From NCBI GenBank assembly GCA_964459065.1, contig CAYWMN010000117.1:1-11082 (forward strand): a stretch of DNA of 11,082 bases. Reading direction: 5' to 3'. This document shows positions 5,222-11,082 of the stretch, piece after piece. The stretch is from JAMCXS01 sp964459065. GTDB taxonomy: Bacteria; Acidobacteriota; Terriglobia; UBA7540. Each line of letters begins with the position of its first letter. Position 1 is the first letter of the stretch. Position numbers and translations under genes: made by a program. Under the pieces are notes generated by a model that worked only from the letters and a program-made list of their open reading frames with translations, was not told the DNA's origin and did no database searches.

Positions 5222-5560
5222 GTGAAAGCAAAAGATTTAGAACGCTACAAGGACTTGTTACTTTCGAAGCGTGAAGAATTAACCTCCGGGTGGAAAGGAA
5301 GGGACGCGCTTGCTCCCTCCAGCGCGCCTCTTCACGGTGATCCGGCCGATCAAGCGACCGCAGCCAGCGAAGCAGCCATTCAGGTCCGCCTGAAGCAAAC
5401 CGACAGCCGTCTGCTTCGGGCGATTGACGAGGCGCTGGCGCGCGTTGAGCGGGGCAGCTATGGAACCTGCGAAGTGTGCTCGGAACCCATCTCGGACGCT
5501 CGGCTGACGGCGGTGCCTTGGACCAGGCTCTGCCTCAATTGCAAAGAGCAGCAGGGCTAA
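5222..5560 (+). CDS. TraR/DksA-family C4 zinc-finger protein
   Basis: Members of this family bind the RNA polymerase secondary channel and adjust promoter activity, often with ppGpp. The 112-aa protein has an N-terminal helix (3-24) and a linker, then GDPADQAT at 39-46, matching the DxxDxA tip motif of DksA (Asp40, Asp43, Ala45). A second helix follows (~48-78) and then a four-cysteine zinc finger: CEVC (83, 86) and CLNC (104, 107) with 17 residues between the pairs. GSYGTCEVCSEPI and ARLTAVPWTRLC are typical of the family. It is shorter than DksA (151 aa) and nearer YbiI/TraR-type proteins in size. GTG is the start, with GGGG (5213-5216) 5 nt upstream; no ATG is available in frame nearby. 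It has its own promoters and leader, so it is probably transcribed alone. Whether it acts on RNA polymerase as DksA does is inference from the tip motif. Confidence 0.88.
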   Translation: MKAKDLERYKDLLLSKREELTSGWKGRDALAPSSAPLHGDPADQATAASEAAIQVRLKQTDSRLLRAIDEALARVERGSYGTCEVCSEPISDARLTAVPWTRLCLNCKEQQG

Positions 5561-5561
5561 T

Positions 5562-5583
5562 GGGGGGTGCGATTCACTCCCCC
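5562..5583. terminator. Stem-loop just after the TraR/DksA-type stop codon
   Basis: GGGGG-GTG (5562-5569, six Gs) pairs with CAC-t-CCCCC (5575-5583) with one bulged T and a short CGATT loop. It follows the stop by 1 nt. The missing U-tract makes the terminator role uncertain. Confidence 0.4.
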
Positions 5584-5680
5584 TGAGGCTGGCGAAGGAC
5601 GGCCTGAATTTCTCAACCGAATCTCCGAACCGTCCCGCTGGAAGGCGCATCTTATTTTCACCCTGCGCGGCGCTAACCGG

Positions 5681-5698
5681 CGCCTGTAGAGACAGGCG
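5681..5698. repeat. Perfect 7-bp hairpin before the beta-barrel gene
   Basis: CGCCTGT (5681-5687), loop AGAG, ACAGGCG (5692-5698). Part of the left arm can instead pair upstream: GGCGC (5669-5673) with GCGCC (5680-5684). It lies 18 nt before ATG 5717. It could be a dispersed REP-like unit or a 5' leader switch. Confidence 0.45.
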
Positions 5699-5716
5699 AT
5701 ACTCACTCATTTATTT

Positions 5717-6517
5717 ATGGGAATCCTGAAACAGCATTCATTCAGGAGAATTGTACTCGGATGCGCCGCGCTGGTGATGGTTCTGACTGTGGCGGGGCGG
5801 GCGGCCCTGGCGCAGACCGACGAGATTCAGGTCTACGACGCCTCGATTGTGCCGCAAGGGGTATTCAACGTCACGGTGCACAGCAACTTTACGCCCATCG
5901 GGCGGAAGACGCCCGATTTCCCCGGAGGCATCATCCCCGATGATTCCGTCAACGGCGGCGTGGAATGGGCCTACGGTGTGAGGCCCTGGTTCGAGCAGGG
6001 GCTTTACTTGCCCGTGTACACGGCTTATGCCAAACAGCACGGCGGGTCGATTGATGGTTTCAAGATCCGCGAGCTGTTTGTGCGGCCGCACGCCGACCAG
6101 CACAAATTCTTTTACGGCGTCAATTTTGAATTCAGCGTCAACCGTTCGTTCTGGGAATCGCGGCACATCTCGTCGGAAGTTCGGGGCATTGTGGGCGCGC
6201 GCGTGCGCCAATGGGATTTCATCTACGATCCCATCTTCGATACGGACTACACGGGAGGCCTGAAGGGGCTGGAGTTTGTTCCCGCCGAGCGGATCGCTTA
6301 CAACCTGAATCGCCAGTGGGCGGTTGCCGCCGAACAGTATTCCGATTTCGGGCCGTTGCGCGACTTTTACGCCGCCCACAACCAGTTCCATGAAGTCTGG
6401 GCCGTCCTGGACCACCAGGGTAAGTTCGTGGATATTGAAACGGGTGTCGGTGTTGGAGTGACGGACGGAGCCGATAAATTGACCTTCAAACTGATGGTGT
6501 CGCGGAACCTCAACTGA
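5717..6517 (+). CDS. Putative outer-membrane beta-barrel protein
   Basis: I recognise no named function. The 266-aa protein starts with basic residues (KQHSFRR) and a hydrophobic core, then AALAQ, so a Sec signal peptide with cleavage near residue 32 is likely. Cys15 is not a credible lipobox because too little hydrophobic sequence precedes it. The mature part is rich in alternating aromatic/polar strands and Gly/Asn/Asp turns (EIQVYDASIVPQGVFNVTVH; GGVEWAYGVRPWFEQGLYLP; KFFYGVNFEFSVN), the pattern of a transporter-like outer-membrane barrel. I recall similar proteins opening with EIQVYDA and an HxNFTPxGRxxPDFPGG segment. The C-terminus (FKLMVSRNLN) is strand-like but lacks a terminal Phe. 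No good ribosome binding site precedes ATG 5717, and a hairpin lies 18 nt upstream. The gene stands alone between a zinc-finger regulator and clsB-like gene. Barrel assignment is by pattern only. Confidence 0.7.
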   Translation: MGILKQHSFRRIVLGCAALVMVLTVAGRAALAQTDEIQVYDASIVPQGVFNVTVHSNFTPIGRKTPDFPGGIIPDDSVNGGVEWAYGVRPWFEQGLYLPVYTAYAKQHGGSIDGFKIRELFVRPHADQHKFFYGVNFEFSVNRSFWESRHISSEVRGIVGARVRQWDFIYDPIFDTDYTGGLKGLEFVPAERIAYNLNRQWAVAAEQYSDFGPLRDFYAAHNQFHEVWAVLDHQGKFVDIETGVGVGVTDGADKLTFKLMVSRNLN

Positions 6518-6640
6518 ACCACTGCAGTCCGGAAAACTCTCTTCGCAATCTGCTGAAAAACGCCTTCCCGACGATCACCCTGAGCGTTGCGCCGCGCGAA
6601 AGCCTGCAGGCCGCCGCATCTCGGGGTATCATACGGAAAG

Positions 6641-8137
6641 ATGGCTGCCACTCCTGAACCCTTGATTGTTTCAGCCGACGAAGCGCGCCTGTTGAGGACG
6701 CTTGCCGACCATGCCTTTTCCCGCGCTGCCGGCGCTCCCCTGATTCCCGGCAACCGCGTCCGGCTTCTCCGCGACGCGGACGAAAACTACGGCGCCTGGG
6801 AGACCGCAATTCGCAGCGCCCGGCACACCATCTATTTTGAAAGCTATATCATTCACAGCGACGACGTGGGGCGCCAGTTTGCGGAGCTTCTTGCCTCCAA
6901 AGCCCGCGAGGGTGTTCGCGTCCGCATCATCTACGACTGGTTTGGCGCTCTGACCAACACCTGGTGGACCTTCTGGACGCCGCTGCGCCGCTCGGGCGCG
7001 GAAGTCCGGTGTTTTAACCCGCCCCGCCTTGACAGCGCCTTTGGATGGCTCAGCCGCGACCACCGCAAATCCATCATCGTGGACGGGCGGATCGCTTTTG
7101 TGACGGGGTTGTGCGTGGGCCGCCAGTGGGCGGGCTACCCGGATCGCGGCATCGCTCCCTGGCGCGATACGGGCGTTGAAATCGAAGGGCCGGCGGTGGT
7201 GGACGTTGAGCGGGCGTTTGCGGAAACCTGGGCTCAGTGCGGCCCGCCGCTGCCCGAGGGGGAAATGTCATCCGGCCCGCCGGCCGCGGTCGATGAGGGC
7301 GTTGATTTGCGCATCATTCCCAGCCGTCCCGGCATCTCGGCCGTCTACCGGCTGGACCAGTTGATTGCGGCGCTGGCCCGGGAATCCATTTGGCTGACCG
7401 ACGCCTATTTTGTGGGGACGTCGGCTTACATCCACGGGCTCTGTTCGGCGGCCGCCGATGGCGTGGACGTCCGCCTGCTGCTGCCGCGCACGGGCGACGT
7501 GCCCATCGTCCGCGCCGTCAGTCGCACGGGTTACCATACTCTGATCGAGGCCGGCGTGCGGGTCTTTGAATGGAACGGGCCGATGCTTCATGCCAAGACG
7601 GCGGTTGCCGACGGCCGGTGGGCGCGCGTCGGGTCCACCAATTTGAACCTGGCCAGTTGGCTGGGCAATTGGGAACTCGACGTGGTGATTGAGGACGAGG
7701 ACTTTGCCAACCAGATGCAGATGATGTACCTGGACGATCTCAGCAACTCCACCGAAATTGTCCTCACCCGCAAGCGGCGGCCCCGGCCCGTGGTTCCCCG
7801 CCGCCTGCGCTCCAAGCCGCGCGGGGCGGCGCGGGGCAGCGCCAACTGGGCGGCCAAAGGCGTTTTGCGGATTGGGAACACCGTGGGAGCCGCCATCATC
7901 AACCGCCGCGTGCTCGGCCCGGCTGAAGCCTCCCTGATGCTTTGGAGCGGTTTGGCTGTTTTAGGAATTCTTGCGGTAGCCGTTTTTTACCCAAAAGTCA
8001 TTGCCATCACCACAGCCGTCTTTTGCACCTGGATCGCCATCACGCTGCTGGCCCAGAGCTTGCGGCTCCGCTATCCGAAAAAGCCGGGGCGGCCGAACAA
8101 GGGTCCCTCGCCGCCAACGTTGCCGAAAGGTTCCTGA
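6641..8137 (+). CDS. clsB: ClsB-like cardiolipin synthase / phospholipase D-family protein
   Basis: A phospholipase D-superfamily enzyme, most likely a phospholipid synthase making cardiolipin at the inner membrane. It has 498 aa from ATG 6641. Two HKD motifs are complete: HRKSIIVD (His141, Lys143, Asp148) and HAKTAVAD (His317, Lys319, Asp324), the latter followed by GSTNLN. The start of the domain (ARHTIYFESYIIHSDDVGRQ) and DVPIVRAVSRTGY are close to E. coli ClsB. The last ~60 residues differ from ClsB: a basic linker, then two hydrophobic segments (~433-450 and 453-471) and a Pro/Lys-rich tail, so it is probably anchored at its C-terminus. Start choice: an in-frame TTG at 6587 would add 18 residues, but ATG 6641 suits the family better; neither has a strong ribosome binding site (GGAAAG is close to the ATG). 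A YbhP-like gene follows 91 nt downstream, as in the E. coli ybhP-clsB pair in opposite order. Confidence 0.88.
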   Translation: MAATPEPLIVSADEARLLRTLADHAFSRAAGAPLIPGNRVRLLRDADENYGAWETAIRSARHTIYFESYIIHSDDVGRQFAELLASKAREGVRVRIIYDWFGALTNTWWTFWTPLRRSGAEVRCFNPPRLDSAFGWLSRDHRKSIIVDGRIAFVTGLCVGRQWAGYPDRGIAPWRDTGVEIEGPAVVDVERAFAETWAQCGPPLPEGEMSSGPPAAVDEGVDLRIIPSRPGISAVYRLDQLIAALARESIWLTDAYFVGTSAYIHGLCSAAADGVDVRLLLPRTGDVPIVRAVSRTGYHTLIEAGVRVFEWNGPMLHAKTAVADGRWARVGSTNLNLASWLGNWELDVVIEDEDFANQMQMMYLDDLSNSTEIVLTRKRRPRPVVPRRLRSKPRGAARGSANWAAKGVLRIGNTVGAAIINRRVLGPAEASLMLWSGLAVLGILAVAVFYPKVIAITTAVFCTWIAITLLAQSLRLRYPKKPGRPNKGPSPPTLPKGS

Positions 8138-8228
8138 CGCATGGCGCGTCGCCAGGCTGCCGGAGAAGTAACGGCTGGCGGCCCGGATGCATCTAAAATT
8201 AGTAAGACGATAGGTTCAGGAAAAGAGC

Positions 8229-9071
8229 TTGCCGACACCGATGCACCCAAGGTCCGCCAAAAGCTTTCGCATTGCCAGCTACAACATCCACAAGTGCCGG
8301 GGAATGGACCGCCGGGTGCGCCCCCAGCGAATCGGCGACGTCCTGGATGAACTCGACGCCGATATCGTCGCCTTGCAGGAAGTTGTGGGGCCGGGCGCCA
8401 GCCGCGAGGCGAATCAAGCCCGGCAGGTGGCTGAAGGCCGCGGTTATCACGCCGTCTTTGGCCGCAACCGGGCTCACAACGGGGCCGATTACGGCAATCT
8501 TGTCCTGTCGCGCTATCCGGTTTCAGGCTTCTGGAATTACAACATCACCAGCCGCGGGCGCGAACCCCGGGGCGTTTTGCGCGCCGACGTAAAACTTGCT
8601 GATGGACGCCTTCTGCACCTGTTCAACGTCCACCTGGGCACGGCCTATCGCGAGCGCTCCGAACAGGCTATCCGCCTGCTCGGCAGGCGAATTCTTCGCA
8701 ACCAGGAGCTGGCCGGGTCGCGCATCGTGGTGGGCGATTTCAACGAATGGTTTTCCGGGTTCGCCTCCCGTTTGATGGCCGCGCACTTCGCGAGCGGCCC
8801 CCACGCCTGCGCCCGAAGTTGCCGGACCTATCCCGGCATCCTGCCGTTTTTGCGCCTCGACCACATCTATTTTGACTGCGGCTTGGAGCTCCGTCGCCTG
8901 GAGCGCCACCGCAGCCGTCTGGCTCTGGTGGCTTCCGATCACTTGCCGATTGTTGCGGAGTTTGCGCTCGATGCCCGGCAGGAAACGTTCCACCGAGCGC
9001 ATTCTCGCTTCCCTCGTGCCTCACGCGTCCCGGCTCTTGAGCACGGAACAAGATCCCGCGCTTCGCATTAA
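8229..9071 (+). CDS. ybhP: YbhP-like endonuclease/exonuclease/phosphatase-family protein
   Basis: A metal-dependent phosphodiesterase-fold protein of 280 aa. All signature motifs are present: SYNIHK (Asn19), LQEV (Glu51), GNLVLSRYP (Asn90), NVHLG (His135), GDFNEW (Asp170, Asn172), LRLDHIY (Asp211) and SDHLP (Asp237, His238). The stretch RTYPGILPFLRLDHIYF closely resembles E. coli YbhP, which sits next to clsB. Its substrate is unknown; DNA, a phosphoinositide-like lipid head or another phosphodiester are possible, and the pairing with a phospholipid synthase favours a lipid-related role (inference). TTG 8229 has AGGA (8218-8221) 7 nt upstream; the alternative ATG 8241 would be 19 nt from it. 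The last ~30 residues after the fold are Arg/His-rich and look unstructured. No signal peptide is seen, so it is probably cytoplasmic. Confidence 0.85.
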   Translation: MPTPMHPRSAKSFRIASYNIHKCRGMDRRVRPQRIGDVLDELDADIVALQEVVGPGASREANQARQVAEGRGYHAVFGRNRAHNGADYGNLVLSRYPVSGFWNYNITSRGREPRGVLRADVKLADGRLLHLFNVHLGTAYRERSEQAIRLLGRRILRNQELAGSRIVVGDFNEWFSGFASRLMAAHFASGPHACARSCRTYPGILPFLRLDHIYFDCGLELRRLERHRSRLALVASDHLPIVAEFALDARQETFHRAHSRFPRASRVPALEHGTRSRASH

Positions 9072-9178
9072 CCCTTGGTTCCCGCGTCGCGTCCGGTTCC
9101 CATCGGGAGCGGCTTCGGCGGAGCAGTGGCTGCATCGAGTCCAGTCACATTCGGAAATTTTTCAGCTTGCGAGAGAGT

Positions 9179-10180
9179 CTATTGCGCGGCGGTTTCAACG
9201 GCGCGGCTTGCCGGTATCTTCAGGCTGCCGATGAGGTCGGCCAGATGAAGGCGTTTGCGGGCGCAGTAGTCGCGAATGCCGCGGGCGACTTTGACGGGAG
9301 TTTCCGGCGCGTAGAAATTCGCAGTTCCGGTCTGCACGGCGCAGGCGCCCGCGATGATGAACTCGATGGCGTCTTCGGCGCTGGCAATGCCGCCGATCCC
9401 GATAATCGGAATCTTCACCGCGCGGGCCGTTTGATAAACCATGCGCAAGGCCATCGGCTTGATCGCCGGGCCTGAAAGCCCCGCGGTGACGTTGGCAATG
9501 CGCGGGGTGCGGGTTTCAATGTCGATGGCCATTCCCACAAACGTGTTCACCAGCGAAAGCGCGTCGGCGCCCGAGCCTTCCGCAATGCGGCCGAACTCGG
9601 CAACGTCGGCGACGTTGGGGGAAAGTTTGACGATCAGCGGATAGCGCGCCGCTTTTTTGCAGGCGGCCACCACTTCGGCTGCCAGCCGCGGATCGTTGCC
9701 GTAAACCATGCCGCCGCAGCGCGTGTTGGGGCAGGAGATGTTCAGTTCGTAGCCGTGGATGCCTTCGCCCTCATTCAGAATTTCGATCGCGCGGACGTAC
9801 TCTTCGGTCGAATAGCCGAACACGTTCACAATGCACCGGGCGCGAATCGTGCGCAGAAAGGGCAGTTTCTCTTCCAGAAATTTCTTCGCCCCCACGTTCT
9901 GCAGCCCGATCGCGTTCAGCATTCCCGCCGTGGTTTCGTAAATGCGCGGTGAAGGGTTGCCTTCCATGGGCTCGGCGGAAATGCCCTTGACGCAGATTCC
10001 GCCCAACCGGTTGAGGTCGATCAGGTGCGCGAATTCCTGCCCGTAGCCGAAAGTGCCGCTGGCCGTCATCACGGGATTTTCAAACTTGATTCCGGCAATT
10101 TCCACGCCGAGGCGGGGGATAAACGCTTCGGCGCTTTCCGCCTCGCGCCTGCCCGTTGGTTGTGATGCGTCGTTGCTCAT
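9179..10180 (-). CDS. pyrD: Dihydroorotate dehydrogenase B, catalytic subunit (PyrD)
   Basis: Oxidises dihydroorotate to orotate in pyrimidine synthesis and passes electrons through its FMN to PyrK and on to NAD. The 333-aa protein is a complete class 1 TIM barrel: NPVMTASGTFGYG (35-47), the substrate/FMN loop MLNAIGLQNVG (87-97), catalytic ELNISCPN (Cys150, as in class 1 enzymes; class 2 has Ser), IVKLSPN (183-189), and the phosphate-binding GIGGIASAEDAIEFI (261-275) and VQTGTA (282-287). About 22 extra N-terminal residues precede the usual start of the fold. The gene begins 4 nt after the pyrK stop, so the two are cotranscribed and probably translationally coupled. It is convergent with the YbhP-like gene, with a 107-nt gap. 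No strong terminator is visible in that gap. Confidence 0.97.
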   Translation of the reverse strand: MSNDASQPTGRREAESAEAFIPRLGVEIAGIKFENPVMTASGTFGYGQEFAHLIDLNRLGGICVKGISAEPMEGNPSPRIYETTAGMLNAIGLQNVGAKKFLEEKLPFLRTIRARCIVNVFGYSTEEYVRAIEILNEGEGIHGYELNISCPNTRCGGMVYGNDPRLAAEVVAACKKAARYPLIVKLSPNVADVAEFGRIAEGSGADALSLVNTFVGMAIDIETRTPRIANVTAGLSGPAIKPMALRMVYQTARAVKIPIIGIGGIASAEDAIEFIIAGACAVQTGTANFYAPETPVKVARGIRDYCARKRLHLADLIGSLKIPASRAVETAAQ

Positions 10181-10184
10181 GGTC

Positions 10185-10994
10185 TTAAACTTCAGAAATG
10201 TTGTTTCCTTCCCAGATCACTTTGTCGGCCCGAAACACCGGGCCTTCCGTACAGACGCGCTGATAGGCGGCGTGGCCGGTTCCTTCCACTCGAATCGAGC
10301 ATCCCAGGCAGACGCCGATCCCGCACCCCATGCGGTTTTCCATGGAGACCAGGCACGGATGGCCGTACTTGCGGGCCAGCCCAACCGTAGCGCGCAGCAT
10401 GGCCCAGGGTCCGCAAGCCAGCAGCAGGAATTTGCCGTCGCGGCGGCTTTCAAGGTAGCGTCCCAGAGGCTCAGTGACATAGCCGTGGTGCCCTTCGCTG
10501 CCGTTTTCGGTGGCGAGCGTCACCTGCTGGACGGAGCTTTCAAATTCCGCAACGCCCACCAAGTCTTCGCGCCTCCGGCCTCCAAAGAAAAGCTGCTGGC
10601 CGATGCCCGCCTTGGCAACCTCCCGCGCCGGCAGCAGCAAGGCCGCGATTCCGATTCCGCCCGCCACCAGCAGAACTTCGTCGGCGTTTTGAGCGAGCGG
10701 AAGGTATTCTTCCGCAAAGAACCCGTGGCCCAGTGGGCCGAGCAATCCCACCCGCTCGCCGGGCTTCAGTCGGGCCATCAGGCGAGTGCCTTGCCCCACA
10801 ATCTTGTAGAGAAGTTGAATGACGGCCGGCTGACCTGGCGCGGCAGTCTCGCCGGCCGCCGGCTGATCGTCGTAAATGCTCATCGGCCGCCGCAGCAGCA
10901 CACCCGGGACCCGGTACTTCACAGGGACCATGGACGAGGTGAGAGTCCAAGCCGTCGGCCGCAATGCCAACTGGGTGCTGACGGAATACCGCAA
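10185..10994 (-). CDS. pyrK: Dihydroorotate dehydrogenase B, electron-transfer subunit (PyrK)
   Basis: Carries electrons from PyrD to NAD through FAD and a [2Fe-2S] cluster. In the 269-aa reading, LLRRPMSIYD (33-42) is the FAD-binding motif. VGQGTRLMARLKPGE and LLGPLGHGF (66-92) follow, then VAGGIGIAALL (110-120) and CGPWAMLRA (194-202) of the NAD-binding half. The cluster ligands are Cys224, Cys229, Cys232 and Cys248 (MGCGIGVCLGC...YQRVC). The N-terminus is abnormal: the PGQF-type strand that normally lies ~15-20 residues before LLRRP is missing, and the sequence before it (RPTAWTLTSSMVPVKYRV) does not resemble the family. TTG 10994 is the start given here, but it has no clear ribosome binding site; ATG 10931 is an alternative (248 aa). 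An in-frame stop at about 11016-11018 limits any further extension. Function from residue ~30 onward is certain; the start is not. Confidence 0.88.
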   Translation of the reverse strand: MRYSVSTQLALRPTAWTLTSSMVPVKYRVPGVLLRRPMSIYDDQPAAGETAAPGQPAVIQLLYKIVGQGTRLMARLKPGERVGLLGPLGHGFFAEEYLPLAQNADEVLLVAGGIGIAALLLPAREVAKAGIGQQLFFGGRRREDLVGVAEFESSVQQVTLATENGSEGHHGYVTEPLGRYLESRRDGKFLLLACGPWAMLRATVGLARKYGHPCLVSMENRMGCGIGVCLGCSIRVEGTGHAAYQRVCTEGPVFRADKVIWEGNNISEV

Positions 10995-11082
10995 CCAAAA
11001 GAATCCCGCAGCGTTTTACACGGTTGATCCGGAGGAGCAGGACTGGACGCCCCACCCTTTCCGCGATGCCTGGCAGACCGCG
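10930..11082 (+). CDS. Possible partial gene start running off the window end
   Basis: ATG 10930 opens a frame that stays open for 51 codons to the last base. AGGGA (10923-10927) lies upstream at very short spacing. The translation (starts MDEVRVQAVGRNANW; contains VDPEEQDWTPHPFRDAW) is balanced and protein-like, unlike the minus-strand readings of the same bases, but I recognise no family. It overlaps the doubtful 5' end of pyrK head to head. Wobble positions of both frames coincide, so third-base GC does not discriminate. If real, pyrK would have to start at or inside about 10930. Confidence 0.25.
   Translation, partial: MDEVRVQAVGRNANWVLTEYRNQKNPAAFYTVDPEEQDWTPHPFRDAWQTA

Noticed and set aside
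4917..5225. 102-codon plus-strand frame overlapping the start of the TraR/DksA-type gene by GTGA
   Set aside because: The 4-nt overlap looks like coupling, but the translation is low-complexity and Arg/Ser-rich. It runs through a promoter, a TATAAT box and a hairpin, and no ribosome binding site is seen.
4839..5231. 130-codon minus-strand frame in the same gene-free stretch
   Set aside because: Arg/Pro/Ser-rich translation with no recognisable motif, overlapping regulatory elements on the other strand. A by-product of GC-rich sequence.
5717..5770. Lipoprotein signal with Cys15 in the beta-barrel protein
   Set aside because: Only about four hydrophobic residues precede the VLGC sequence. The hydrophobic core continues past it to a normal AALAQ cleavage site.
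5738..6415. 225-codon minus-strand frame opposite the beta-barrel gene
   Set aside because: The plus-strand frame has a signal peptide and family-like motifs. The antisense translation has none and mirrors the coding phase of the real gene.
10053..11027. 324-codon plus-strand frame antisense to pyrD and pyrK
   Set aside because: It lies opposite unmistakable PyrK motifs (iron-sulfur cysteines, LLRRPMSIY). Its own translation has no domain signature.

Overview
The window is about 11 kb of GC-rich bacterial chromosome with densely packed genes, several GTG/TTG starts and no sign of mobile elements, CRISPR arrays, rRNA or tRNA. The gene content points to a Gram-negative, free-living bacterium: an Lgt lipoprotein enzyme, periplasmic thiol-redox proteins, an RND-type periplasmic adaptor, a putative outer-membrane beta-barrel and a ClsB/YbhP pair. 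The GRMGCFSAGC form of the Lgt signature, the TlpA protein with a C-terminal cysteine cluster and the overall style suggest Acidobacteriota. That placement is inference from protein style, not from a marker gene.

Layout, left to right. (1) 152-3576, plus strand: lgt, a membrane-anchored TlpA/ResA-type thioredoxin with an extra Cys-rich C-terminal module, a stand-alone DsbD-alpha-like domain, and an orphan RND/HlyD-type periplasmic adaptor. The common theme is the cell envelope, and the TlpA and DsbD-alpha proteins look like a periplasmic thiol relay. (2) 3577-3978: a gene-free stretch rich in inverted repeats. It ends in a near-ideal CRP-type operator (TGTGA-N6-TCACA with 7-bp arms) in front of a Crp/Fnr-family regulator (3979-4842). 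The regulator's recognition helix keeps the Arg-Glu...Arg residues that read TGTGA, but its ligand pocket lacks the cAMP-binding residues. (3) 4843-5221: a gene-free stretch with a terminator-like hairpin, one good sigma70-type promoter, a second perfect -10 box and a strong leader hairpin, leading into a small TraR/DksA-type zinc-finger protein. (4) 5717-6517: a putative outer-membrane beta-barrel protein. (5) 6641-9071: a ClsB-like cardiolipin synthase followed by a YbhP-like endonuclease/exonuclease/phosphatase-fold protein, the pairing known from E. coli ybhP-clsB. (6) 9179-10994, minus strand: pyrK and pyrD, the two subunits of class 1B dihydroorotate dehydrogenase, 4 nt apart and convergent with the preceding block. 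The N-terminus of pyrK is abnormal, and a plus-strand reading frame runs from 10930 off the window end.

The most interesting signals are the matched operator and recognition helix of the Crp-like protein (probable autoregulation by a non-cAMP CRP-like factor), the cluster of dyads in front of it including two mutually exclusive or pseudoknot-capable pairings, the TlpA/DsbD-alpha relay, and the odd pyrK 5' end. No wholly new defence or mobile system is visible.
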